64,000 nt of DNA from Tubulanus polymorphus (GCF_964204645.1 NC_134030.1:16745110-16809109); one strand, 5' to 3'. Counted from the first letter of the stretch, positions 1-11,218 are shown. Notes: a model not told the origin generated them from the letters alone. Numbers and translations are program-made.

Positions 1-240
1 ACGCAATTGAACAACAGCTTAATGACGCAATTGAAATTCCGAAAACGTAATGCATTGAAAGCCTATACAGTATGGCTAAACTGCTACAGTCTCATGAGTT
101 GAAATATCCATTATTTCTGATTTCACATTCATCTATCTTCACTTTCATGATTCAATGGCCTTCATTTTGTTATCTAAAAGATAAATATCTAACGTAGAAT
201 AAAACTAACTTGAAGTTGTAGTTGTAAAATATTAATTACA

Positions 241-430
241 GCACTTAAACATAGCCATTCGTGGCGCATCTTACCAGGATAAGTTTTACATGTTTAACGT
301 TTCCCAACGCCTTAATAACAACAAAAACAGTACTTACATTTATAACTGTAAACTCCTAAAATTGTGTTTATAGAGAGAATATCCTATACGTTCCTATGCT
401 TATGTGCTGCGCGTTTATAACTGCCAGTTA
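241..430 (-). repeat. Polinton leader segment, copy 1 (others near 2100-2240 and 36690-36850)
   Basis: A roughly 150-base non-coding block with the shared core aacaaaaacagtacttacat followed by a 'gtaaactcctaa' and 'gagagaatatcc' stretch recurs three times in the same orientation. In the intact element it lies just upstream of the 242-aa gene start, so it is probably the leader or promoter region of that leftward gene. Here it lies beside the HNH gene, which is evidence for a tandem rearrangement. Confidence 0.6.
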
Positions 431-643
431 TTCACTATCTAAACACTGTCTGTGCAACAGATGTTCCTTTGTAATATAATTGATTAATCCTTTTCAACTG
501 AAATAGCACATTCGATCAATATTCAAATGAGATACACCCTATTCAACTGAATATAACGTGCGACATATGCTTTTGTAAACAACCTAATACAATTACATAT
601 AGGCGGTTTGACATAGATCGAGAGTAACCGGTTTTCTAAGCGC

Positions 644-1297
644 TTAAGCTTCAACGTATTTTTCATTATGTGTTGAGTTCCATAATTCAACAAATGTCTT
701 TGCTTTATCCAGTTGATCTAAATATAACTGTAAATCTAGTTTATTAGATTTAATTATGTTTTCCTTCTTTTCTAATGGTCTTAAATTTTTCCAACTCCAA
801 ATAAGTTTTTTATTGTATTCATCATTCATGTTAAATTTAGAAATCGGCAACACATGATCAATATGAAAGTATTCACCATAATTATCTATATTCATTTTAT
901 CATCGAATTGATATATTATCCATGATATGAAAAATTCATCTGAACAACCCAATAAATTAAATAGTGTTTCTGAATGCGTTTCTTTGTTGAATAATTGTGT
1001 TAATCTAGATCTTAAGCATTGTTTCAATCTAAAATTAAGATCTGTTTGATAACTTTCTTACATATATTCTGTCATATAATCATTATAAGCTTCTCTATTA
1101 TCTTCTCGATATTGCTTGGTATATAGTTTAATACAAGTTTTGCAGCAATATTGAAAACCATCTTTGCTAATCTTACGCTTACTAAATTCTGTTATAGCTA
1201 ATTTATCTAATTCACATTTAGAACACTTCTTGTAGTATATATTTATAACACCAGTGTTATTTGTAATATTGATAGTTTGTGGTTGTTCTGGTTCCAT
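644..1297 (-). pseudogene. HNH endonuclease with N-terminal zinc ribbon (nonsense-interrupted)
   Basis: Two same-strand open segments (1058-1297 and 644-1027) form one gene. The N-terminal half has a Cys4 cluster of the form CSKC...CCKTC, common in phage and large-virus HNH proteins. The C-terminal half has the HNH core HIDHVLPIS, followed by NLRPLEKKEN, the usual distal Asn region. Family knowledge: such proteins are metal-dependent, often homing-type, DNA endonucleases. An in-frame TAA just after the MTEYM stretch breaks the gene; the copy at 37224-37691 has Arg codons there. The start context is TAATAAATGG, like the other Polinton genes. The two copies carry different lesions, so they decayed independently. 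Confidence 0.75.
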
Positions 1298-1436
1298 TTA
1301 TTATATGTATTTTTTTACTAAATTGGTTAATATTTTAGAATCCTCTTCCATTTCTTCGACCAACGTCATCCTTTTTCATTCCTCGCTGCTTTTTATAAGT
1401 CAGTTTCGATTCCTTGATATCTAAATAATACCACTG

Positions 1437-1740
1437 GGCAAAACCGCTCTTATAGGAGCGCTTTTGCTTAATGCGCATGCGTTAATCATAATTTTTATTC
1501 ATTCTGTAAATTCTGTAAAATAGAAAACGACCGACATAAAATATCAAAACGTGTTCGCATTAGGCAAAACCGCTCTTATAGGAGCGGTTTTGATCAATGC
1601 GCATGCGCTAATCATAATTATATATTCATGCTGTAAAATAGAAACAACTGAACAAAGAAAATTCAAACGCATGTGCACTAGGCAAAACCGCTCTTATAGG
1701 AGCGTTTTTGCTTAATGCGCATGCGCTAATCATAATTGAA
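1437..1740. repeat. Three iterons with a perfect 9-bp inverted repeat
   Basis: A unit of about 50 bases occurs three times, beginning near 1438, 1563 and 1681 (spacing about 125 and 118). Its core is AAACCGCTC-TTATAG-GAGCGGTTT, a hairpin-capable palindrome, followed by a second palindromic stretch ATGCGCATGCG and TAATCATAATT. In copies 1 and 3 one arm of the palindrome is slightly changed. A different iteron with the same design lies at the equivalent place in the intact element (35657-35885). Role unknown; an origin, protein-binding array or terminator are possibilities. Confidence 0.8.
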
Positions 1741-1839
1741 ACGACCGAACATAGAACATTCACCAAGTAGATTTACACAATACATTATACAAGTTGTTCA
1801 GTCGTTTCTTCCAATACATCATTTGATTTCTATAAATAC

Positions 1840-2078
1840 AATTTATAATTACAAACATTTTTTCAATTGCTGGTAAATATTTAACTACATCAACAAATGT
1901 TAAACTTAATCATTGGAGTCTTCGTCGATCTTTTGGCGATTCTTGTGTTTCTTGTGCTAATTTCTATTGGTTCGATATCCATTGCTGTTGATTCCTCAGT
2001 CAGAAAGAGTATCTTGAGTTTCTCTATCACTTCTTGATGCGTATGGCGTTTTATTAATCTAAAAGATATTAGCGGCAA
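1840..2078 (-). pseudogene. Fragment of the Polinton 242-aa gene
   Basis: The stretch around 1846-1925 matches the 3' end of the gene at 35950-36678 (the run encoding the LPEIEEMI region), allowing substitutions. The only open frame left is 62 residues. The middle and 5' part of the gene are missing or unrecognisable. It is followed at 2100-2240 by a copy of the leader segment, as in the intact element. A decayed remnant. Confidence 0.5.
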
Positions 2079-2596
2079 CTCTAGCCATCTAAAAGATATA
2101 CTAAATACACTTAAATATATCTAAAGGTTTCATATTTAATAGCCCTAATAACTACAAAAAACAGTACTTACATTAAGATTTAGAATTGTAAACTATAAAC
2201 TCCTAATTTCGTTTCGAGAGAATATCCTGAGCGTAATGTTACAGCGCCTGTTCATTTCCTGCCACGTCATCTGGTTCCGGCACACCTTTCTAGAATTTTC
2301 TCTACACGTTTGCAATATTATGTCTCATATGTCGCGGCGTCATAGTAACAGCTGTAACAGCTGTGAATTTTTAGATTTATTCCATAGCTCTTTACATGAA
2401 ATGTATATAGACTCAAATAGAATCATGTTCTAGTATAAACAGCTATAAATTATTTCAATCACACTTTACTAACACTTTTAATGTTTAAAAATCTAACTCA
2501 CACAAATATGAATATTGAAATAATGTTGTAAATATATACTTTTATATTGAATAATCTGTCAATTTAAATGTTATTCATGTATATGATTATTTTAAG

Positions 2597-3006
2597 AGTA
2601 ATAGGGGTAATGGGCTTTCAGGTTAAAGGTTGAATGGTCGAGTTCATAAAAAACAAATATTAAAAGTAATTTAAAACTATAATATATTTTCATAACCGTG
2701 TGTATTTCAGTTGAATAATAGAATAATTATTATTATTAGAATATATTTGATTATATGAATTTGTGTATTGTAAATAAATCAATTGGTCACGGAGCGGAGC
2801 GGTAGCGAAGTGGAGCGACCAATTGATTTAATACAATATGCTTTTTAAATTTAAATTATTGATATCTTAGAATAAATATTTAGTTATAATATAAAATACA
2901 CACGGTTATGAAAATATATTATAGTTTTAAATTACTTTTAATGTTTTGTTTTTAAATGAGCTCGACCGTTCGACCTTTGGCTTGAAAGCCCATTACCCCT
3001 ATTACT
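2597..3006. repeat. Terminal palindrome of the left Polinton remnant
   Basis: The sequence begins AGTAATAGGGGTAATGGGCT and ends with the inverted form CCATTACCCCTATTACT. The two arms pair over about 110 bases or more, including AACCGTGTGTATTT and its complement. At the centre is a further palindrome, CAATTGGTC...GACCAATTG, around a G-rich loop. The outward arm carries GAGCTC, as at every other Polinton end in this window. The flank before it (2440-2596) matches the flank of the outer element at 41391-41610. Confidence 0.85.
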
Positions 3007-6000
3007 AACGCCTTGTACGTGCCCAGCTATCCGCAGAATATCTTTTCAGTACAGGCGGCAACTCAAGAAGGTGGAACTGTAATTTTCAATCCTAATTCGG
3101 CAATGTTGAAATATGCCGGTAGAGATTATGATATCCAAAAGAATGGTAGGTTGTATTATTTAAAGATGTTGTCTGATAAAATAGAGTATCAAACTGATTC
3201 GTTTAGTGTAACTCGTGACCTACAAAGCTGGCACGAGATTTTAGGTCATTGTAACCATAATGACGTATTACAACTTGAAAGTGTTGTTGAAGGGATGAAG
3301 ATTTCTGGTGAAACAAAAACCCCAATTGATTGTAATATATGTACCTTAGGTAAATTCACACAAATAGAGTCCCTGATGCTAGGGTAAAATCAAAATTCGA
3401 TCTGGTTCACACAGATCTAGCGGGACCAATCGAACCCATGTCCAAAGAGGGGTTCCAGTATGCAGTATCATTTACTGATGATTACACCGGAGCTGTATCT
3501 GTTTATTTCCTCAAGAGTTAAAGCGATACGGTAATCGCGACATAGAGATTAAATGAAAGATTAAATGTATACGTTCTGATAGAGGAACTGAGTTCATGTG
3601 TAAGAATTACAAAACCTTATTGATAGAGAATAAAATACGACATGATACCTCAGCCCCATACTCTCCCCATCACAATGGTACCGCTGAGCGCCATTGGCGA
3701 ACTTTATTTGAGATGGGAAGATGTATGTTTTTTCAAGCGAAACTGTCAAACGATTTGTGGCCGTATGCCGTCATGGCAGCGGCATATACTAGAAACCGTT
3801 GTTTCAACAAAAGGCTGAATAAAACGCCTTATCAAGCTATTACAGGGAGAAAACCGAATCTATCCAATTTGAGATTATTTGGGTCTGAATGTTATGCATA
3901 CCTCCAGAATAAATCAAAATTAGACCCAAGATGTACAAAAGGTATATTCGTAGGATATGATAGAAATAGCCCATCATATTTAGTTTACTTCCCACAGACG
4001 GGAAAAGTTATGAGGCACAGAGTTGTAAAGTTCAATCAGAAAATAGTCACTGAACAGCAAACGCAAATACCACATGTTGATATCCGAGCTTATGACGATG
4101 ATTCATTGTGCGCGTTTCCAAGGGAAAATTCTGAAAATAGGTCACAACCTAGCAGTCAAAAAGTACAAGTATCGGAAACTCACTCACATAATGACACTCG
4201 AAATTCTAGGTATCCTCAGCGAAATTGTCAACGTCCCGGATATTTGGACGACTATTTGTTAGAACCTAAGAATGAAATGTCAAACAGTGACAATTCATTT
4301 GGAAACATTGATTATCTGTGTAGAGTGAGTGACGATTGTCCGAAGAATTATCAAGAAGCTGTAGAATCATCTGAATCCAAACTTTGGCTAGCCGCGATGC
4401 AGGAAGAAATTGATTCCCTGCAGAGCAACGAAACCTATACACTGACCAGTTTACAAGCAGGTAGAACTGCAGTGGGGGGTAGGTGGGTGTACGCAGTGAA
4501 AACCAAACCCGATGGTTCTAAATTCTTCAAGGCTAGATACGTGGCCAAAGGCTACAGTCAAATTGAGGGTACTGACTATCAAGAGACATTTTCACCAACG
4601 GCTAAAATGTCTTCAGTTCACATTCTTATGCAGCTGGTGGCCTAATATGACTTAAATCTGGAGCAAATGGATGTCAAAACTGCATATTTAAATGCGCCAA
4701 TAGACTGTGAAATATTTGTTGAACAACCCGAAGGTTTCTGTCTAAAATCCCCAGACGGCGAAAAGTTTTACTGTAAGTTACATAAATCTTTGTACGGATT
4801 AAAACAAAGTGGTAGGAATTGGAATAATGTGTTACACGAACATCTTGAAAAACATGGATTCAAACAAAGTTTGGTTGATCAATGTTTGTATGTTATGAAT
4901 GTAGGAAATGAAATGGTTATTCTCTTAGTCTAGGTAGATGATGTAATCCCGGCGGCGAGTAGCAAAAAATTGATGTTAAAAACCAAAAATATGTTAAGCA
5001 ACAAGTTCAACATGAAGGACCTAGGAAAACTATCCTGGTTCTTGGGTATCGAGTTCAAACAGAACAATGGTGTTGTAACAATGAGTCAAAAATTGTATAT
5101 AGATAAATTGCTTCGCGGATTTGAAATGTTTGATTGTAAACCTAGAAAAACACCTTCAGAACAAAAATTGAAATTTAATGACAGTTCTGAGAAGTGTGAT
5201 CCAAAGAAATATAGAGAGTGCGTCGGTAGCCTGATATACGCCATGAGGTGTACCAGACCCGATATTGGTTTCGTTGTAACCAAGTTGTCACAGTATCCAG
5301 CGAATCCAACTGTTGAACATTGGACCTCGGCTAAGCATATGCTGCGATACTTAAAAGGGACAATTGATTACAAATTGGTGTCAGAAAGGATGATAGCTCA
5401 GGTTTAAAACTCACAGGCTTTAGTGATGCTGATTGGGCTTTGTCGATTGACGATAGGAAAAGCATTACGGGTTATTGTGTTAGTCGTAGTGGTAGTCGTA
5501 CTGAACTCTTTCCATGCGACTTCTCTAAAAACCAGATCCTGAGATTTTGCGACTTTTATTTCGAAAAAAAAATTTTTTCAAAAAATATTGGGTTCTCAAA
5601 CTTCTAGACGGTCTAATACGCTTCCCTACACTAAAATATGATGATTCAGCTTGTTTCTGATGATCTAGCTATTCTGGGGTCGTTAGGGGCCCCCAAAATG
5701 TCCAAAAAAAAATTATACCTACTTTCGGGTCATTCGGGTACCCCTACCCCTAACTGCAGCTTCATATTCTCTCTATATATCTTCATTATATCCACTGCGT
5801 CATGTATAGACACCGTATACCAGCCGCTGTGTCTATTTATAAAGCTTTCAATTTTGCCCTACTTTGTTTACACAACTTGACCTCTATTCACCGATAATGA
5901 CTTTCGTGACCTACATAGATTTTATTCATACACCCGCCAGCGAACTCGAACACAAACAAGTCCCCGGGGTTGCCAGGACTACCAGGCATACATACAAGCC

Positions 6001-6330
6001 GTATAAGCTTTATACATTGCCATTTAGGCAGTAAGGGGATAAGTAGGTCAAACACCTGTGACGTGGCGCCACACCGCGCAAAAACAAAGCGTTCTGGAGA
6101 CTGTGTCGTCCGGTCACAGTTAGCATTACGGGTTATTGTGTTAGTCGTAGTGGTAGTCGTACTGAAGGTAGTGAATTAATATCATGGAAATCCAAGAAGC
6201 AGCCAACAGTTGCGCTGTCATCATGCGAGGCGGAATAAATGGCATTAGCAGCCGCCACACAAGAAAACCTTTATTTGATACAAATCGTGGAAGATCTTGA
6301 TTATGTGAACACATGCATACTCCAGTTCTC
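3007..6330 (+). pseudogene. Copia pol polyprotein remnant
   Basis: The frame enters directly at 3007 (NALYVPSYPQ). GAG-pre-integrase motif W-x2-I-L-G-H-C-N is near 3230. The integrase core follows with a frameshift near 3380 and a stop near 3517; it resumes at 3596 with SPHHNGTAERHWRTL, which carries the catalytic Glu. Reverse transcriptase runs from about 4370 (RWVYAVKTKPDG, MDVKTAYLNA, LYGLKQSGRNW) with a stop at about 4643. The catalytic YVDD position reads L-V-stop-VDD near 4930. RNase H (GFSDADWA...SITGYCVSRSG) starts near 5415 and continues after the insertion at 6166 (SWKSKKQPTVALSSCEAEY). With several stops and frameshifts it cannot give a working polyprotein. Confidence 0.9.
5461..6165. 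repeat. Insertion in Copia RNase H flanked by 44-bp direct repeats
   Basis: Bases 5461-5504 and 6122-6165 are identical over 44 positions, starting AGCATTACGGGTTATTGTG and ending GTCGTACTGA. Removing one copy plus the 617 bases between them (5505-6121) restores continuity of the RNase H reading. The insert has an A/T run near 5567, no open gene and no terminal repeats that I can see. A 44-bp duplication is too long for a normal transposon target site; a template-switch or double-strand-break repair insertion is more likely. Confidence 0.75.
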
Positions 6331-6788
6331 ACTCACGAAGATAACCAGGGAACTATTAACTTGTGTAAGAACCCAGTAAATCACCAGAGATCAAAACACA
6401 GACATACGGTACCACTTCATTAGATCTGAAATAAGTGCTGGGAAAATAAACATAGAGTACTGCCCAACAGATTCTATGTGTAGCAGATGCTTTTACAAAA
6501 CCAAGTCCCTGTTTCAAATTAGAACAATTCCATAGTTTTATTTTTGGAAATTAAAGTGTAATTGTTAGTGCTATGAAAAACGGATTTGAGAGTGTTTTTT
6601 TTAAGTATTGTGGAAATATCTATAAGCTTAATATGTTGACCGCAGTGCTTGTATGCTCAACATGAAATTATGTCATGTATCACGTATCCTTATATATTCG
6701 ATATTTAGGTAATTGGTGAATTGAACTTCTTTTTGATTGTATTTGTCAAGTAGTATTTTTATTGTAAAAGGCTGAGATCAAGTGGGGG

Positions 6789-7019
6789 TGTTGAGAGATG
6801 ATCTCTACTATTAATAGAATAGTACTGGCGCGATATTTTCCCGCGCATTCTCTGTAACGCGCATGAAACCAGATGTTGACCTGATGTAAATAAAGTTTAG
6901 TTCACGAGTAGTTGTCAAAGAAAGAAGACGTGTTTTGTAGTTCCTTTCTTTGATCCTATGTCAGCAGACATAGATGGTGACTCGTCAGTTTTCCCGTCAT
7001 GGTAGACTCTAATTCAACA
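6789..7019 (+). repeat. Copia 3' LTR (231 bp)
   Basis: The sequence begins TGTTGAGAGATG immediately after a G-rich polypurine-like tract (6781-6788) and ends CTAATTCAACA, giving the TG...CA ends and the imperfect inverted repeat TGTTGA/TTCAACA expected for Copia LTRs. A polyadenylation-like AATAAA lies near 6888. The partner LTR is absent from the window. Confidence 0.8.
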
Positions 7020-7791
7020 ACATGAATTTACATGGACTGGTTGCCTGTCCCATCTAATATGGGGCAGGTTAGCCCATCCCCCATCTTCTGCGAAATATAC
7101 GGATACGGATCCCGATTTCAGTCTTTCGTTTCGAGAATTATGTTACATGGCCGAACACGAAGTGTCTTGATTTTGTTTCACCCACCTTTTAGAAAGTCGT
7201 TTTTTTCTAACAATGAAGAAAGAAACTCCATTTAAACTGTCGAAACCGTATAGCGTGAATAGGGGCGAGGGTACACCGGAGTCCTGTTAGACGGAACAAA
7301 TCCAAACGACCACGTCTAACACCGTTGGTTACTATAGGATGAACTGAAGTGTATTGTCTCTAAAATGTGTTTGAACTACTACACATGGTTCGAGATCACC
7401 ATTGTTAACCAACCGGTTGTCTAAACGATTTTACAGTTGCTAGCACCTATTTTGTTAGGGTACTTTTGTCCTGTATGGATGGATAACTTTTTCTCTTTTT
7501 TCAAAAACTATCTGTAATGCGTGTTTTATCATATTTCATATGTTCCTGGATGGATTTTGACAATAAACGCCCCCTTTCACGTGAACTTTAAAATTTTGCG
7601 ATATCAGTTTTCATCATATGGCTCTTTAACTGCAGCGCGTGTATTGTCATTCTGAGTTTTGGCGCTGTTTTCTATACGTGATCTTGAGATCTGAAACGAT
7701 GAATTATAAACACACTCACGCTGTCGGTTTGGCGAACCCGACTGAATGTATCAGGCAACACTTGCAAGGATTCTGAAGCAACACTTGGATT
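7020..7791. other. No gene seen
   Basis: About 770 bases between the Copia LTR and the next Polinton remnant. The open frames are short and lack recognisable motifs. I see no clear repeat or RNA structure. Confidence 0.4.
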
Positions 7792-8025
7792 TTAGGATAT
7801 ATAGGCACAATCATAAATGAAACACTTTGCAGTAATTTCATCAGGTAAATCGTTTATATGAGGCGCGTTCACATGACAACTATTTAGACCGGTCTTAATG
7901 GGTCCGTACCTGGTCCGTTCCAAATTAGACCAGTCCAAATTTTGGTGTGCGTCCACACGGCGTTTTGACACGCGTTGATGAAATCGCTTCAGATAGTTAT
8001 CATCGGGCACACAAGATGTCGCCAT
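7792..8025 (-). other. Short ORF with weak F-box resemblance, likely gene fragment
   Basis: A 77-codon open frame. Its end, INDLPDEITAKCF, resembles the start of an F-box (LPxEI). The middle coincides with a GC-richer segment (about 7861-7965) whose ends, GCGCGTTCACATG and a GTGTGGACGC-type stretch in inverse orientation, suggest a small MITE inserted in a coding exon. It abuts the truncated end of the Polinton at about 8060. I do not claim a functional gene. Confidence 0.2.
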
Positions 8026-8065
8026 GAGTATTCTATGTTGAATAAAATTTGCTGTGTTGAATTGT

Positions 8066-8393
8066 TCACTTCCTGTTTAGCACCTCTATCATTGATATTA
8101 TATCCAGATCTTTCAAATATAGGTTTGAAATTATAAATATATTCATTATATTCTAAATTTTGTTTTACTAAATCTGGATTCTCATTTTCCGGATTTATTC
8201 TCGATTTAGTTCTTCTCTCAAATTCATCTGTTGATGGGCCTTTAGACCCACTATCTGCTAAATTAGAACTATATGCTGTTTCATCATCATTATCAATATT
8301 AGTTTCAGCATCATTATAATCATCATCAATATACCCATCATTATTATTTCCCACGTCTTCCATTTCATAATCTTCTCCACCTTCTACTTCCAT
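8066..8393 (-). pseudogene. 5' fragment of the 485-aa coiled-coil/membrane protein gene
   Basis: The acidic N-terminus (MEVEGGEDYEM...) and the block with STDEFERRTKSRINPENEN match the start of the gene at 28672-30129. Similarity ends after the NINDRGA position, where unrelated sequence begins. The open frame continues into that sequence to 7989 but those residues are not part of the family. Start context is ATATAAATGG. Confidence 0.75.
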
Positions 8394-8412
8394 TTATATC
8401 TTATAAAACAAA

Positions 8413-9745
8413 TTAAAATTTAAAATATAATATTCCTCCTATTACAATTCCTATACAAGTTATAGCTAATTTAGTATTTTCATGTGAGATACTATCATTA
8501 TTAGTTTTAATTATATCATGTTGAATAATATCAGTTTTTAAATTTTCTGATGTATTGTAATCTTTTATTTTAGAATCATTATCCAATTTGATATTCTTAG
8601 TTTTAGTTTCTGTTGATTGAATATGTTTTTTAATTTTTTCACCTTCCATTAATTTTGGAGCAGTGATAATCTTTTTATTTATATCATTTAATCCAAACTT
8701 ATTATGTATTGTTGCAGTCTTAATTAGATTATCATAACCAATTATATTTTCCATTTCTAATATTAAATCATCAGAAATGATTAATAGATTAGGTCATATA
8801 CAATAATTTAATCTTACATGAGATTTATCTAAATAATTTTGGTACCTAACTATGTTTTCTGGAATCGATCTATTTTTATCATCAAGAATTGAATCTTCAA
8901 ATAATACTTTGAATTGTTTTTGTGTATCAAATGATGTATTTAAATTTCCAACTATTGGGGATCTTGTTTCAACTTGTGCACCTAGAATACATATCAAATA
9001 AGTTCTAATTGATTGATTTATTCTTTGTATACCAGCTTTAGTAAATCCTTCACTATTATCTAAAATAAAATAAACCCAACCATTATTGTTTTCTTTTTTT
9101 AAATTATCATAGAATTTCGGTAATTGATTGAAATTTAATGTTTCTAAATGCTTAGTTTCTATTTGACCATTACCTAATTTATTATTATAGATATTGTTAT
9201 AACTATTAATTGGCATGGGAATTGCACAATATTCTGCAATCTTTTTAGGGCAAGGAAGTGATCTTATTGTTCCAATTTTAGTTCTAAAATCAGAATTATT
9301 TATATTTATGTGAAATTCATTACAAATTTTATAAAACTTTGATAAATTAATATTATTATCTAATTCTTTAAAATATCTAGGTCCCGGTAAAGGAGTCTCT
9401 AATTCATTTAATATTAATCATATTTGAAAGTATGTATGAAATCTAAATAAACTTTGAATCAATTTATATTTTGAATTATTCAAATGATCATTCCAACTAA
9501 TTCCACATCCTGTTATTGCACAATAAACTGCAAAATTTAATTGGTTCTGCCAATACTTCATCTTAGATTTTAATAACCATTGTTTTTCATCTTTCAATTT
9601 TTAAAAATTAATTATATATACATGAAATATATTTTCCATCTTTGCATTAGAATTATTAGTTTCAGTAACATAAATACCTAAATTAATTAATTAATTTAAA
9701 ACTTCATTTCTATATGAAATATCTTTATGGAAATCTATTGCAGGA
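8413..9745 (-). pseudogene. Homologue of the ~460-aa Polinton protein, broken
   Basis: Open pieces at 8413-8754 and 8794-9216, plus out-of-frame stretches up to about 9745, match the gene at 27267-28656. The region around 9500-9560 keeps the correct reading across the point where the inner element is shifted (NQLNFAVYCA-type stretch), so it documents the ancestral frame. The first codons and start are deleted near 9745. Several stops. A C-terminal hydrophobic segment (AITCIGIVIGGILYF) is retained. Confidence 0.75.
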
Positions 9746-9760
9746 ATATTATAAAAAAAA

Positions 9761-10195
9761 TTAATAATTAATTAATTCTTTTAATAATTTATCTTGTTCT
9801 TCAACGGTTATATTACTATTTAAACTTATTATATAATCTAGTGTATTCTTTAATTTATTAATTTCTTTTATATTAGATTTTATTTTTTCTTTATTACCTT
9901 TTATATTTAATTTTGAACTTATTCCGGTTAATACACTTGATGATAATCCTAGCACGCCAATTGATATAGCTAAAGGTGTTTATAGCGAAAATATTGCTAA
10001 AAATGTTATTACAGAACTAATTGTAACTGAACCACTAATGATAAAATAATATATAATTTTAGATTTTAAATATTTTTTCTTTTTTATCTTTAAGTCACTT
10101 TCAAATTCTAATATTTGCTCTTCAAAATATGATTTTAATTTATTTTTATTTATATCATGAGGAATAATATCATTATTATCAACTTTATCATCCAT
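9761..10195 (-). pseudogene. Homologue of the 144-aa two-helix membrane protein
   Basis: Two open segments, 9980-10195 and 9761-9955, are collinear with the gene at 26815-27249. An in-frame stop lies near 9978, in the loop between the two predicted membrane helices. The N-terminal coiled-coil and the C-terminal EEQDKLLKELINY block are well conserved. Confidence 0.75.
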
Positions 10196-10219
10196 TAATT
10201 TAAAAAAAAATTACTAATT

Positions 10220-10642
10220 AGTCAATTTATATGCTACAAATTATAACAATAACTGTTCCACCTAAAATCCAAATTATTTCATATTTTTGTTGTTCTTTAC
10301 TTGGGTTATAATAATCTGATAATTAAGTTTGAATAGATGTAATTTTTCTTGTATTTGTTACTGCGTTATATAAACTCACTGCATCATCGACTGATTAAAA
10401 ATCTATGTGTAATTTTCTGGTTATATAATTCTTTGTTAATATAATCCATATAGTTTTGTCTCTTTTCTCTATATTCTTCTGCAGCTATATTTCTCTAATG
10501 CTAAGTTATGTCTTCTTTGTTCTCCTAATGAACTATTTTTATCAATATAAATAACCACCAGTTTAAATAAATAACCACCACCAGTAAATGCTAAAGCGTT
10601 AACAATTGCCGATCCTATAATAGTTATAATTGCAGATGCCAT
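10220..10642 (-). pseudogene. Homologue of the 140-aa membrane-anchored coiled-coil protein
   Basis: It aligns with the gene at 26373-26795, from the MASAIITIIGSAIVNALAF start (at about 10642) to the C-terminal membrane segment near 10220. Frameshifts and a small duplication near 10540-10590 (the 'ataaccacca' stretch occurs twice) leave no long open frame. Confidence 0.7.
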
Positions 10643-10666
10643 TTATTAAGCAAAAAAATTACGCAT

Positions 10667-10891
10667 TTATATAGGAGGAATATATTTTTGTTTTTCCAAA
10701 TAATCAATTGTTAAATTAGATAATGTAACTACTAATGTTAATTTTAAGATATCATTTATATCAAATCTATCAACATTAACACTTCCCATTCTTAATACTT
10801 TTTTTAACACCATTGTATAACCAACAGTTCCAACTGATAATAATGCTCCATTATATAACACAGTATCATCCACTTATTATCACTCATTTAT
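10667..10891 (-). pseudogene. Homologue of the 73-aa membrane protein, frameshifted near its start
   Basis: The original ATG (ATGAGTGATAATAAG) is present near 10889, but a one-base loss soon after moves the frame. The rest (LYNGALLSVGTVGYTMVLKK...KQKYIPPI) is open only from an internal ATG at 10873. It compares directly with the intact copy at 18168-18389. Confidence 0.7.
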
Positions 10892-11202
10892 TTATAAAAA
10901 AAATTACTATCTTCAAAATATTTAGTTAACTTAGTTAAAATTATTTCAACATTTATGTCATTACTTCTTGTATGATTATCATAAATATTAGATAACATAT
11001 CTTTAATATCATCGATAATTCCATCTTCATTTAATTCATAATATTCTAAAGGCGTTTTGATTAAATCAATTACTTTTTCTATATTATAATTAAATGATTT
11101 ACGTTTAATATCAGTAATTACATCATTTAGTTTAATTCTCATTACTTTACCATGTTTAAAATCAAACCCAAAACATATACTCGGTCCAACAGTTATATTC
11201 AT
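10888..11202 (-). CDS. Conserved Polinton 104-aa protein (open copy)
   Basis: I do not recognise a function. It starts with the strongly conserved MNITVGPSICFGFDF block and ends LTKYFEDSNFFYK. The middle is a charged helical stretch with paired acidic residues (IIDDIKDML). This is the only copy of the three whose frame runs to the expected stop: the copy at 25771 is extended by a one-base loss and that at 18396 is internally deleted. Start context ATATAAATG. It sits between the minor capsid protein and the 73-aa membrane protein in every copy, which suggests a virion-associated or assembly role (inference). Confidence 0.6.
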   Translation of the reverse strand: MNITVGPSICFGFDFKHGKVMRIKLNDVITDIKRKSFNYNIEKVIDLIKTPLEYYELNEDGIIDDIKDMLSNIYDNHTRSNDINVEIILTKLTKYFEDSNFFYK

Positions 11203-11218
11203 TTATATATAAAAAAAA

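Larger units (their letters stand above)
1..3006 (-). mobile_element. Right-end remnant of a Polinton/Maverick (left part outside window)
   Basis: Segments of this stretch match the right end of the intact Polinton at 20230-38370: a leader segment, the HNH gene, part of the 242-aa gene and a terminal palindrome ending in ACT at 3006. The order differs. Here it is leader, HNH gene, three iterons, 242-aa gene remnant, a second leader, then the terminus, as though one iteron-gene-leader-HNH unit had been tandemly duplicated and trimmed. The flank from 3007 is Copia pol coding sequence, so the element landed in a Copia copy; the six bases after the end (AACGCC) should be the target duplication, but the partner lies outside the window. 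Bases 1-240 show nothing I recognise. Confidence 0.75.
3007..7019 (+). mobile_element. Ty1/Copia LTR retrotransposon, 5' part absent, with 3' LTR
   Basis: Copia-order domains are read left to right: GAG-pre-integrase, integrase core, Copia-type reverse transcriptase and RNase H, followed by a G-rich tract (AGTGGGGG) and an LTR. The 5' LTR, gag and protease are missing because the Polinton end at 3006 cuts into pol. A 0.66-kb segment flanked by 44-bp direct repeats (5461-5504 and 6122-6165) interrupts RNase H. Dead element. Confidence 0.9.

Noticed and set aside
2760-2830. The GGAGCGGAGCGGTAGCGAAG-like GC-rich island as a promoter or RNA gene
   Set aside because: It is the loop of the terminal palindrome of the left Polinton remnant, flanked by CAATTGGTC and its complement.
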